Source: Streptomyces xanthophaeus (GTDB lineage Bacteria; Actinomycetota; Actinomycetes; Streptomycetales; Streptomycetaceae). From it: a stretch of DNA of 64,000 bases. The DNA lies in contig NZ_KL647132.1 in the NCBI RefSeq assembly GCF_000725805.1, forward strand, positions 310,001 through 374,000, in the 5' to 3' direction. The translations under genes and the position numbers were made by a program. The notes under the pieces are model-generated. The model was not told where the DNA came from, did not search any database, and saw only the letters and a list, made by a program, of their open reading frames with translations. Positions 56,619 through 64,000 of this stretch are shown in pieces. Each line of letters starts with the position of its first letter. Positions within the stretch are counted from its first letter, which is position 1.

Positions 56619-57841
56619 CGCTTGTCCGTCCTCGCCCTGGGTACTTTCAGTTCCACTTCGGTGCCCTGCCCGGGGACGGACAGCAGCTCGGCGCTGCCGC
56701 CCAGATCGCGCAGCCGGCCGCGGATGGACAGGGCCACCCCCATCCGGCCCTCGCCCTCCGCCTGGTCGAGCCGGCCGGCGGGGATGCCCGGGCCGTCGTC
56801 GCGGACGGTCACGATCACCTCGTCGCCCCAGTCCTCGACCAGGATCCAGGCCCTGGCCCCCTCCCCCGCGTGCTTGCGCACGTTGTCGAGGGCGGCGCCG
56901 ACCGCCGCGGCCAGCTCCCGTGCCGCGGGCACCGGCAGCGGCACCGGGGTGCCCGGTTCGGCGAAGCTGATCCTGGACCCGGCGTGCGGGGCGAGCAGCG
57001 TCCGCAGGTCCAGCTCGCCCTCGTCGGCGCCGGGTTCCTCCACCTCGTACGCGTCCACGAGCGCGCCCTGCGACCCGTCGCGGGAGATCCGGGAGGGCTG
57101 CACCAGCCCGCTGGAGACCAGGGTGCGCAGCGCGACCTCCTGCTCCCCCGCCATCCGGCCCAGCTCGGCGGCCTCGCCGCCCAGGTCCGTACCGCGCCGC
57201 TGGACCATGGCGAGGACCTGGAGGACCCCGTCGTGGATGTCGCGGGCCAGGCGCTCCCGTTCGCGGGTGGCCGCCTCGATCTCCAGGGCGCGGGCGAGGG
57301 TCGCCTCACTGGCCCGGGCGACCTCGACGACGTAGCCGATGGCGACGGAGGCGACCCAGACCAGCAGGACGTTGTGCAGGGTGTCCCGGGTGGGTTCGCC
57401 GCCGTGGATGACGATGTTGGCGACCGCCACGAAGGTGGAGGCGAAGCAGGCCCAGCGCCAGCCGCCCTTGATCGCGAAGGCGAGGACGGCGCCGGCGCTC
57501 CAGATGGAGGGCAGGGTGGGACCGCCCCCGGTGATCCGCTCGGTGGTGTCGGCGACCGGGGTGAGCAGGATCCCGACGAGGGCCACGGTCAGGTCCGCGC
57601 CGAGGAAGCGCCTGGTGCAGCTGGCGGCGCCGGCCACCTTCGGGAAGGTGGCCAGCGTCCAGACGACGAGGACGGCGAGGTAGCCGGCCGCGATCCCGGG
57701 CCGGTCGAACTCCTTGTACGCGGAGAGGAACAGCAGGACCGCGTAGACCATGGTGAGCAGCCGGTAGAACGTCAGGGCCCGCCACAGCGGCTGCTCCACC
57801 GACATCCGTACGACGCGCTCGCGCTTCGCCATCTCCCCCAC
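56615..57841 (-). CDS. MacS-type sensor histidine kinase
   Basis: A 408-residue HisKA_3 kinase. Four or five membrane helices occupy about residues 20-180, followed by the dimerisation/phospho-acceptor ERERLARDIHDGVLQVLAMVQRRG (His at about 208) and the HATPase domain with ALDNVRKHAGEGA and VTVRDDGPGIPAGRLDQAEGEGRMGVALSIRGRLRDLGG. The GTG at 57841 is the longest start; the ATG at 57832 (MAKRER) with GGGGGAG beside it is as likely. Partner is the overlapping response regulator. Confidence 0.93.
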   Translation of the reverse strand: MGEMAKRERVVRMSVEQPLWRALTFYRLLTMVYAVLLFLSAYKEFDRPGIAAGYLAVLVVWTLATFPKVAGAASCTRRFLGADLTVALVGILLTPVADTTERITGGGPTLPSIWSAGAVLAFAIKGGWRWACFASTFVAVANIVIHGGEPTRDTLHNVLLVWVASVAIGYVVEVARASEATLARALEIEAATRERERLARDIHDGVLQVLAMVQRRGTDLGGEAAELGRMAGEQEVALRTLVSSGLVQPSRISRDGSQGALVDAYEVEEPGADEGELDLRTLLAPHAGSRISFAEPGTPVPLPVPAARELAAAVGAALDNVRKHAGEGARAWILVEDWGDEVIVTVRDDGPGIPAGRLDQAEGEGRMGVALSIRGRLRDLGGSAELLSVPGQGTEVELKVPRARTDKR

Positions 57842-57865
57842 CCCCCGCGGGCGGTACCGCCCGCG

Positions 57866-58621
57866 CTACTTTGCGCTGTCGTCCGCCCGGTCGGCCTTCG
57901 CGGCCTTCTCTGCCTTCTCGTTCTTCGCCGCCTTCTCGGCATCGGCGATCTGGCGCTTGGCGGCCGTCGCGTAGATGTCGACGTACTCCTGGCCGGACAG
58001 CTTCATGATCTCGTACATGACCTCGTCGGTCACCGAGCGGAGGATGAAGCGGTCGCCGTCCATGCCCTGGTAGCGGCTGAAGTCCAGCGGCTTGCCGATC
58101 CGGATGCCCGGACGCATCAGCTTGGGGACCACCTTGCCGGGCGGCTGGATCTTCTCCGTGTCGATCATCGCCACGGGGATCACGGGCGCGCCGGTGGCCA
58201 GCGCCACCCGGGCCAGGCCGCCGGGCTTGCCCCGGTAGAGGCGACCGTCGGGTGAACGCGTCCCCTCGGGGTAAATACCGAACAGCTCCCCGCGTTCGAT
58301 GACCTCGATGCCGCTCTTGATCGCGGCCTCGCCGGCCCCGCGCGCACCGGAGCGGTCCACCGGGAGCTGGCCGACGCCCTTGAAGAAGGCGGCCGTCAGC
58401 TTGCCCTTCACGCCCGGGGAGGTGAAGTACTCCGCTTTCGCGATGAACGTGACCTTCCGGTCGAGCACCGCGGGCAGGAAGAAGGAGTCGGAGAAGGAAA
58501 GGTGGTTGCTCGCGAGGATCGCCGGCCCCTCCGCGGGAATGTTCTCGAGGCCCTCCACCCACGGCCTGAAGGCGAGCTTCAGGGAACCGCCGATGGAGAA
58601 CTTCATTGCGCCGTAGATCAA
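57866..58621 (-). CDS. 1-acyl-sn-glycerol-3-phosphate acyltransferase (PlsC family)
   Basis: A membrane-associated acyltransferase for phosphatidic acid synthesis. The catalytic NHLSFSD (H-x4-D), the FIAKAEYF segment, the FGIYPEGTRSPDG substrate motif and VIPVAMIDT are present. The TTG at 58621 has AGGAAGG eight bases upstream and gives 251 residues; an ATG at 58606 lacks a ribosome site. The last 25 residues are Lys/Ala/Glu-rich. Confidence 0.92.
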   Translation of the reverse strand: MIYGAMKFSIGGSLKLAFRPWVEGLENIPAEGPAILASNHLSFSDSFFLPAVLDRKVTFIAKAEYFTSPGVKGKLTAAFFKGVGQLPVDRSGARGAGEAAIKSGIEVIERGELFGIYPEGTRSPDGRLYRGKPGGLARVALATGAPVIPVAMIDTEKIQPPGKVVPKLMRPGIRIGKPLDFSRYQGMDGDRFILRSVTDEVMYEIMKLSGQEYVDIYATAAKRQIADAEKAAKNEKAEKAAKADRADDSAK

Positions 58622-58773
58622 CTCGTAAGCCTTCCTGTGTCTGTCGAAAAAGACCTTAACCCGTGGCTCCCCGTGCAGCGGCCCGACGACCCTGGTCGGT
58701 GCCATCCCGGTCGCGTACGGTGAAGTCACACAGAGCAACGCACCCACCAACCCTCATGACCAAGGAGATCCTG

Positions 58774-59553
58774 GTGCCCGTCCTCCCTGGAGCCGAGCCG
58801 TTCCGCCACGAGGGCGGAGAGGTCGGCGTCCTCCTCTGCCACGGCTTCACCGGTTCCCCGCAGTCGATGCGTCCCTGGGCCGAGTACCTGGCCGAGCGGG
58901 GACTGACGGTGTCGCTGCCCCTGCTGCCCGGGCACGGGACGCGCTGGCAGGACATGCAGCTCACGGGCTGGCAGGACTGGTACGCCGAGGTGGACCGCGC
59001 GCTGCGGGAGCTGCTCGACCGGTGTGAGCAGGTGTTCGTCTTCGGACTGTCCATGGGCGGCGCGCTGTCCCTGCGGCTGGCGGCCAAGCACGGGGACGCG
59101 ATCAGCGGCCTGGTCCTCGTCAACCCGGCCAACAAGGTGCACGACCCGCTGGCCGTCGCCCTTCCGGTGGTCAAGCACTTCGTCCGGTCCACCCCGGGCA
59201 TCGCCAGCGACATCGCGAAGCCGGGGTCGGAGGAGGTCGGGTACGACCGCGTCCCCACCCGGGCCGCGCACTCGCTGCGCAAGTTCTTCCAGCTGGTGGA
59301 CGCCGAGCTGCCGCAGGTCACGCAGCCGGTGCTGCTGCTGCACAGCCCCCAGGACCACGTCGTGCCGCCCGTCGACTCGGCGCGGATCCTCGCCCGGGTC
59401 TCCTCGACGGACGTCACCGAGACCCTGTTGGAACAGAGCTACCACGTCGCGACGTTGGACCATGACGCGGAGCGGATCTTCGCGGACAGCTATGCGTTCG
59501 TCGGCCGACTGGCGGAGAGCGTGGGCAGGGAGGGGGCGCAGGCCGGTGGCTGA
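58774..59553 (+). CDS. Alpha/beta hydrolase, esterase/monoacylglycerol-lipase type
   Basis: A 259-residue serine hydrolase similar to thermostable carboxylesterase Est. It has the oxyanion HGFTGSPQSMRPWAEYLAERG, the nucleophile in VFGLSMGGALSLRL, the acid in LLLHSPQDHVVPPVDS and the His in SYHVATLDHDAERIF. The GTG at 58774 follows AAGGAG; the ATG at 58756 overlaps that site. It is divergent from the acyltransferase gene, so both may act in lipid turnover. Confidence 0.9.
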   Translation: MPVLPGAEPFRHEGGEVGVLLCHGFTGSPQSMRPWAEYLAERGLTVSLPLLPGHGTRWQDMQLTGWQDWYAEVDRALRELLDRCEQVFVFGLSMGGALSLRLAAKHGDAISGLVLVNPANKVHDPLAVALPVVKHFVRSTPGIASDIAKPGSEEVGYDRVPTRAAHSLRKFFQLVDAELPQVTQPVLLLHSPQDHVVPPVDSARILARVSSTDVTETLLEQSYHVATLDHDAERIFADSYAFVGRLAESVGREGAQAGG

Positions 59554-60220
59554 GCACGAGGAACAGTCGGGCGGGGTGCCGCCGCTCGACGAGGAAGCCG
59601 CTTGGGCGGCGATCGTCGCCGGGTACGGACAGGAACCGCCGGACCCGCCCGGGGCGCGGCCGTTCAGGCCGATCGAGAACCTTCTGCTGCCGGAGGAAGA
59701 CGTCAAGCCGTTGCCCGCGGAGCCGAAGGACGATGCGAAGGACGGCCGGCCGAAGGCGGAGCCGAAGCCGGAGTCCGAGGAGGAGCCGGAGTCCGCGCAG
59801 AAGCCGGGCAAGGACGCGGGAGCGGGGCCGGAGGCGGCCTCCGGACCGGGTCCGGAGTCCGTGCCTCCGGTGGCGCTGGGCAGCTCGGTGGTCTTCGCGC
59901 CGGGGGTCGGCGGCGCCGGTCCCCGGGACCACTCCCTCGCGGAGCCGAAGGAAGACGACCTGACTCCGGACGAGGAGGGTCACTTCATCCCGCCGGAGCC
60001 CGAGCTCCCGCCCGCGGACGTGACGGCCAAGTTCGCATGGCTGGCCGTGGTCGGCGGGCCGGTGCTGCTGCTGGTGGCGGTGCTCCTCCAGTGGGACATG
60101 ACCTGGTGGCTCACGACGCTGGGCATCGGCGGCTTCCTCGGCGGCTTCGCGACGCTGGTGGGCCGCATGGAGCACGACGACGAGGACGACGACGACCCGG
60201 GCCGCGGCGCGGTCGTCTGA
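59546..60220 (+). CDS. Membrane protein with acidic Pro-rich N-terminus
   Basis: A 224-residue protein of unknown function. Residues 1-165 are Pro/Glu/Lys-rich and probably disordered, containing EEAAWAAIVAGYGQEPPDPPGARPFRPIENLL. Two membrane helices (about 167-187 and 190-207) and an Asp/Glu-rich end (HDDEDDDDPGRG) follow. The GTG start overlaps the hydrolase stop, so translation is coupled. Confidence 0.85.
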   Translation: MAEHEEQSGGVPPLDEEAAWAAIVAGYGQEPPDPPGARPFRPIENLLLPEEDVKPLPAEPKDDAKDGRPKAEPKPESEEEPESAQKPGKDAGAGPEAASGPGPESVPPVALGSSVVFAPGVGGAGPRDHSLAEPKEDDLTPDEEGHFIPPEPELPPADVTAKFAWLAVVGGPVLLLVAVLLQWDMTWWLTTLGIGGFLGGFATLVGRMEHDDEDDDDPGRGAVV

Positions 60221-60229
60221 TCCACGGGC

Positions 60230-60253
60230 CCCGGGGGCCGGACCGCCCCCGGG
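60230..60253. terminator. Terminator between convergent genes
   Basis: A perfect 9-bp stem (CCCGGGGGC and complement) with a 6-nt loop lies between the ends of the membrane protein gene and the minus-strand nuclease-like gene. Confidence 0.65.
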
Positions 60254-60270
60254 ACGGGTCGGCCCCGGGG

Positions 60271-61056
60271 CTACCGCGTGGCCGGGAGGCGGAGGGTCGC
60301 CAGGACCGGCAGGTGGTCCGTGGCCGCCCGCAGGTCCGCGGCCGTGACCCCCGGCAGTCCCGCCGGGACCCCGCAGGCCAGCACCTCCACGCCCGCGCTC
60401 GCGAACACCGCGTCGATGCGCCGGTCGGCCGCCCCCACGGGGAAGGTCGGCCCGCCGCCCCACGGGGCCGCCTCCCGGCAGTCCTGGAGCTCCGCGGCCA
60501 GCAGGGCGAAGGCCGGGCCGTCCGGGCCCTCGTTCAGATCGCCCGCCGCCACCGCGTACGGGACCTCCAGCGCGGCCAGGCGCTCCAGCAGCATCCCGGC
60601 CTGGGCCCGGCGCTCCGCGCGCTGGAGCGACAGGTGGGCGCTGACCACACCGACGCGGACCGCCCCGAAACGGACCACCGCGGTCGCGAAGCCCCGCCGG
60701 TGCAGCCCCGGGGTCAACGGCAGCAGGACGTCCTCGGTCCGCTCCACGGAGGCCCGCAGCGAGCACAGCAGCAGCGGCCCGGCCGCCGTCGCACCCCCGC
60801 CGAGCACCACCAGCCCGCTCTTCTTGGCGAGCCGCGCCGCGTGCTTGCGCCACCGGAAGAACCGGGGCGCCTCCTGTACGCACACCAGGTCCGGCGCGCA
60901 GGCCCGGATCACCCGGGCCAGGGCGTCCTCGTCGTCGTGCAGCGAGCGGATGTTGTAGCTGAGCACGCGGATCACGGCGGAGCCGTCCGGTTCCGTCCGG
61001 GACGTCGGCGGCACAGGCAACTGCGAGGGCAACTGCGAAGGCAACAGCGGGTCCAT
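60271..61056 (-). CDS. Endonuclease/exonuclease/phosphatase family protein
   Basis: A 261-residue EEP-fold metal-dependent hydrolase: IRVLSYNIRSLHDDEDAL, VCVQEAPRFFRWRK, RVGVVSAHLSL, AVAAGDLNEGPDGPAFALL and AATDHLPVLATLRLP. These give the Asn, Glu, Asp-Asn and Asp-His active-site positions. The ATG at 61056 is the likely start. No signal peptide is evident. The substrate (DNA, phospholipid or inositol phosphate) cannot be told from sequence. Confidence 0.88.
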   Translation of the reverse strand: MDPLLPSQLPSQLPVPPTSRTEPDGSAVIRVLSYNIRSLHDDEDALARVIRACAPDLVCVQEAPRFFRWRKHAARLAKKSGLVVLGGGATAAGPLLLCSLRASVERTEDVLLPLTPGLHRRGFATAVVRFGAVRVGVVSAHLSLQRAERRAQAGMLLERLAALEVPYAVAAGDLNEGPDGPAFALLAAELQDCREAAPWGGGPTFPVGAADRRIDAVFASAGVEVLACGVPAGLPGVTAADLRAATDHLPVLATLRLPATR

Positions 61057-61128
61057 GCCCGCAACATACGCAGCTGCCCGCCGCTCCCCAAGGGGCCGCG
61101 GCGGGCAGCTGACGAGCAAGAGGCGGGG

Positions 61129-62070
61129 TCAGCCCTGACGGGCCAGGTCCGCCGCGCCCACGAGCCCGGCCTTGCCGCCGAGCTGGGCGGCGAGCACCTG
61201 CGCGTGCGGACGCCAGGCGCCGCCGATCAGCCAGCGCTTGAACGACTTGCGGATCGGGTCCAGGACGAGGTCGCCCTCGTCGGAGACACCGCCGCCGACG
61301 ATGAACGCCGACGGGTCGAAGAGCGAGGCCAGGTCGGCCAGGCCCGCGCCGGCCCAGCGGGCCAGCTCGCGGAAGGAGTCGACGGCCACCAGGTCGCCCT
61401 GCCGGGCGGCCTGGCTGATGTGCTTGCCCTCGATGCCCTCGGGGGTGCCGTCGCCGAGGGACAGCAGGATCTGCGCGTTCTCCGGGGTGGCATTGGCGCG
61501 CTGCTTCGCGTACCGGACGAGCGCCCGGCCGGAGGCGTACTGCTCCCAGCAGCCCTGGCTCCCGCAGCCGCACAGCAGGCCGTCGGGGACGACCCGGATG
61601 TGGCCGAACTCGGCGGCGACACCGAAGCGGCCGCGGCGCAGCTTGTTGCCGATGATGATGCCGCCGCCCAGGCCGGTGCCGAGGGTGATGCAGATGACGT
61701 CCTCGTGGCCCTGGCCGGCGCCGAAGCGGTACTCGCCCCAGGCCGCGCAGTTCGCGTCGTTCTCGACGACGACCGGCAGGCCGATGCGCTGCTCGACCTT
61801 GTCCTTGAGCGGCTCGTGGCGCCAGTTGATGTTCGGCGCGAAGAGTACGGTCGCGCGCTTGTCGTCCACGTATCCGGCGGCGCCGATGCCGACGGCGTCG
61901 ATGGTGTGGTTGCTGCTGACTTCGGAGACGGCGGCGCAGATCGCGTCCGTCACTCCGTCCGCGGTCGGCGGGGTGGGCACCTTGTACGTCTCAAGGATGG
62001 TGCCCTCTTCGTCGACCACGCCGGCCGCGATCTTCGTGCCGCCGATGTCGACGCCGATGGTGAGTCCCAT
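61129..62070 (-). CDS. glkA: ROK-family glucokinase
   Basis: Phosphorylates glucose and is central to carbon catabolite repression in Streptomyces. The 313 residues show the ATP-binding VDIGGTKIAAGVVDEEG, VENDANCAAWGEYRFGAG, ITLGTGLGGGIIIGNKL, the ROK zinc motif CGCGSQGCWEQYASG and AFIVGGGVSDEGD. It matches GlkA of Streptomyces in length and order. Confidence 0.96.
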   Translation of the reverse strand: MGLTIGVDIGGTKIAAGVVDEEGTILETYKVPTPPTADGVTDAICAAVSEVSSNHTIDAVGIGAAGYVDDKRATVLFAPNINWRHEPLKDKVEQRIGLPVVVENDANCAAWGEYRFGAGQGHEDVICITLGTGLGGGIIIGNKLRRGRFGVAAEFGHIRVVPDGLLCGCGSQGCWEQYASGRALVRYAKQRANATPENAQILLSLGDGTPEGIEGKHISQAARQGDLVAVDSFRELARWAGAGLADLASLFDPSAFIVGGGVSDEGDLVLDPIRKSFKRWLIGGAWRPHAQVLAAQLGGKAGLVGAADLARQG

Positions 62071-62131
62071 TAGTCCCTCGGTTTCCGGTCAAACCCCGCC
62101 ACGGCCAACGGTACCCGAGGGGGACGGGGGT

Positions 62132-62599
62132 TCAGTCGAGATCGATCCGCTCGGCCGGGCCGTCGTCCGGGCCCTCGTCGCGGGGGTCGCGCTCCGGGGG
62201 CTGCCGGTCCGGGCGGCGCTGCGCGGGCGGGGTGTCGCTCGTCCAGCGGCGCTCGTGGCCCTCGACGGCCGAACGGTAGGCGGCGAGCAGCTCGGAGCCG
62301 GCGGCCGCGAGGTGGTCGAAGACCTCGGGGTTGCGTTCGACGACGGGCTTGGCCGCGGTCTTCGCCTGGTTGACGAACTGCCGTACCGCGCCCTGGGCGG
62401 CGGCGCCCATGAGCGGGTTGTTCAGCCCGGCGACCTTGTCGGCGACGGCTTCGAACAGCTTGAACAGTTCCTCGGCGGCGGTCCCGGTGGGCCGCTCACC
62501 GCCCTGTCCGCGCAGGCGCTCCTTCTCGGCGGCGAGGTCCTCGGCGCAGGCCCTGGCCCAGGCGTCGTCGTCGGTGGGTCGGTCGGTGGCCTCGCTCAT
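62132..62599 (-). CDS. DUF5304 protein
   Basis: A 155-residue hydrophilic protein found in Streptomyces. A helical core (WARACAEDLAAEKERLR, AAEELFKLFEAVADKVAGLNNPLMGAAAQGAVRQFVNQAKTAAKPVVE) is followed by a charged Pro/Arg/Asp tail. No signal peptide or membrane helix. It lies upstream of glkA on the same strand with a 61-bp gap. Function unknown. Confidence 0.85.
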   Translation of the reverse strand: MSEATDRPTDDDAWARACAEDLAAEKERLRGQGGERPTGTAAEELFKLFEAVADKVAGLNNPLMGAAAQGAVRQFVNQAKTAAKPVVERNPEVFDHLAAAGSELLAAYRSAVEGHERRWTSDTPPAQRRPDRQPPERDPRDEGPDDGPAERIDLD

Positions 62600-62674
62600 G
62601 GCGGACTCTCCTGCGGCGGGTGCGGAGCGTGCGTACGGACTACCTTCGACGGTACCCGAACGGCGGTACGGCGT

Positions 62675-63886
62675 TCATGACGTACGGGGCCACAGGCCCG
62701 GGTCCGGGGTGAAGCGGATCCGGAGCACGCCGTCGGCCAGGGCGGCCCCGGAGACCGTGCAGCGACGCAGCGCCGAGGGCAGCAAAACGATCCTGCGGTA
62801 CGGGCCCGCCGTCAGCAGCAGCTCGTCGCCTCGGCGGATCAGGTCGAGGTCGCTCTTGCGGGCGTGCGGCAGGCTGACGGCCCAGACGAGCACGCCGTCC
62901 TCGTCGAGCCGGTCCTCGACGGGCCAGCGGCGGTGGCTGCCGGGGCGGCCCGGGGTGAGGGAGCCGCCCGCGGCGAGGCCGGTCAGCTCGGCCAGGTCGG
63001 CGGGGCCCTGCGGGTCGCGCCCGAGGTGCGGGAGCTCCAGGGCGGTGAGGTCCTGGCCCCAGTCCTTCAGGAAGGCGAGCTGCTGGGCGCCGACCGAGAT
63101 CACCCAGGGGTCGGTGCGGTCCTGCGGCACGAGCCGGTTGGCGACCAGGTCCGCGATGCCCAGCTCGTGCAGGGCCAGCCCGGTCACCCCGGCGCGCAGG
63201 GCGGCGTGGGCGGCCGGTCCGGGCTCGGCGACCAGCCGGACCCGGGTGGTGCCGGCCTCGATGACGGCCTGGACCGCGGCGAGCTCCTCGTCCCAGCGGG
63301 CGGCGGCCTCGTAGAGCCACTGCGCGGGCATGGGCACCCCGGCCAGCTGCGCCAGTACGGGCCTCAGGGCGCGGGCGGCCTGCCGTTCGGCGGGCAGCAG
63401 CCGGGCGAGGTAGCGGCGCAGCTGGGCGGGCAGGGCGAGGGTGGCGACGGCCTGGTGGAGCGGGGGCATGTCGACGACGACCAGGTCGGTGCCGGGCGCG
63501 GTGGCGGCCCGCCGCAGGGCGCGCAGCAGGGCGAACTGCTCGGCGCCGGGCAGTTCGGTGAGCTCCTCGGCCCCCAGCGGCCGGGCCCCGAGCATCCCGA
63601 GGAGGGCGGAGCCGCGCTCCTGGAGGGCGGCGAACTCCTCGCGGAACCCTTCGCCGGGGTCGATCCGGGCCACCCGGAAGCCACCGGCCACCTCTGCGGC
63701 CCGCAGTCCGGGCGCGGCCTCGGCGGACTCCCCCACCGGCTCGCCGACGAGGGCGGCCAGCGGATCGCCGGGGTCGCCGGACAGCAGCAGCACCCGCTGC
63801 CCGTCCCGTGCGGCGGCGAGGGCGGTGGCCGCGGCCACGGTGGTCCGCCCGGCCCCGCCGGGGCCGGTGATCAGCAGGGTCTGCAT
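62675..63886 (-). CDS. ArsA-like P-loop ATPase
   Basis: A 403-residue protein with the deviant Walker A MQTLLITGPGGAGRTTVAAATALAAARDG of the ArsA/GET3 group, LLLSGDPGDPLAALVG (switch-like) and DLVVVDMPPLHQAVATL. A C-terminal part resembles the alpha-crystallin-like end of actinobacterial ArsA paralogues. The ATG at 63886 starts just before the P-loop. No arsenic genes are nearby, so arsenite transport is not supported; membrane-protein targeting is an alternative. It is 75 bp upstream of the DUF5304 gene. Confidence 0.87.
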   Translation of the reverse strand: MQTLLITGPGGAGRTTVAAATALAAARDGQRVLLLSGDPGDPLAALVGEPVGESAEAAPGLRAAEVAGGFRVARIDPGEGFREEFAALQERGSALLGMLGARPLGAEELTELPGAEQFALLRALRRAATAPGTDLVVVDMPPLHQAVATLALPAQLRRYLARLLPAERQAARALRPVLAQLAGVPMPAQWLYEAAARWDEELAAVQAVIEAGTTRVRLVAEPGPAAHAALRAGVTGLALHELGIADLVANRLVPQDRTDPWVISVGAQQLAFLKDWGQDLTALELPHLGRDPQGPADLAELTGLAAGGSLTPGRPGSHRRWPVEDRLDEDGVLVWAVSLPHARKSDLDLIRRGDELLLTAGPYRRIVLLPSALRRCTVSGAALADGVLRIRFTPDPGLWPRTS

Positions 63887-64000
63887 GGGGTGCGCGTGCT
63901 CCGGATCGGGACTCGGGATCGGGACCGGTACCAGGACCGGCACCGGGGCGGCAGCCCGGTCCGGGCCGGGACCGGGATCAGACGGTCGATTCCACGCGCT
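63887..64000. other. Upstream region at the window edge
   Basis: No gene is recognised. The sequence is made of repeated GGTCCCGGTCC-like words (for example 63915-63970) upstream of the ArsA-like gene. They are simple GC-rich repeats and may not be regulatory. Confidence 0.5.

Noticed and set aside
62675..63886. Arsenite efflux ATPase
   Set aside because: It has the ArsA-type P-loop, but no arsB, arsR or Cys-rich arsenite site was seen.

Overview
The window is high-GC actinobacterial chromosome, almost certainly Streptomyces. The reasons are the gene order of the division and cell wall (dcw) cluster with sepG and sepF beside divIVA, the frequent GTG and TTG starts, the coupled GTGA/ATGA gene junctions, Streptomyces-only families (SAV_6107 HEPN, DUF5304, DUF3040), a MacRS-type two-component pair and a trpL-trpEG attenuator. 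Most of it is conserved core genome. One IS607-type insertion sequence is the only clear mobile element.

Region 1 (1-21105) is ileS (5' end cut off by the window), an odd tRNA-like gene, and then the dcw cluster read on the minus strand. In transcription order it is rsmH, ftsL-like, ftsI, murE, murF, mraY, murD, ftsW, murG, ftsQ, ftsZ, pgeF, yggS, sepF, sepG, divIVA. A promoter-like site 234 bp upstream of rsmH could drive the cluster. No mraZ and no ftsA are present. The ftsQ-ftsZ gap holds an internal promoter candidate with a WhiA-type GACAC word.

Region 2 (21540-34023) is a plus-strand beta-carbonic anhydrase and a coupled moxR-DUF58-transglutaminase operon. A minus-strand operon follows: an atypical ABC ATPase, a YhgE/Pip membrane protein and a TetR regulator, preceded by a 28-bp perfect palindrome that is very likely the operator. 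Small conserved genes follow (HEPN, methyltransferase, DUF3040, DUF4126).

Region 3 (34055-44566) carries a CrtI-like oxidoreductase, an uncharacterised Tyr/Gln-rich membrane protein, metF, thiE, an Rv2175c-like DNA-binding protein and an FAD reductase. The IS607 element (tnpA, zinc-finger-less tnpB, omega-RNA-like 3' end) comes next, and then a TPP riboswitch with thiO-thiS-thiG. The IS sits exactly between the divergent FAD reductase and thiO genes.

Region 4 (44678-53654) holds a PASTA Ser/Thr kinase, deoxyribonuclease IV and a His-rich DUF4396 protein behind a CsoR-like operator. It continues with a sulfite-oxidase-like protein, bacterioferritin facing bacterioferritin-associated ferredoxin (with iron boxes), class II DAHP synthase and the divergent trpL-attenuator-trpEG unit. 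The last two place the first step of the shikimate pathway and the first step of the tryptophan branch side by side.

Region 5 (53675-64000) has a D-lactate-dehydrogenase-like gene, a PfkA with PPi-type active-site residues and a Crp-like promoter site, the MacRS-like pair, a PlsC acyltransferase, a lipase-like hydrolase, a membrane protein, an EEP-family nuclease, ROK glucokinase, DUF5304 and an ArsA-like ATPase.

No CRISPR array, rRNA, prophage or secondary-metabolite cluster was seen. The best candidates for something undescribed are the tRNA-like gene with a collapsed anticodon loop, the degenerate ATPase/YhgE/TetR operon with its operator, the IS607 TnpB variant with its predicted guide, and the CsoR-like/DUF4396 unit.
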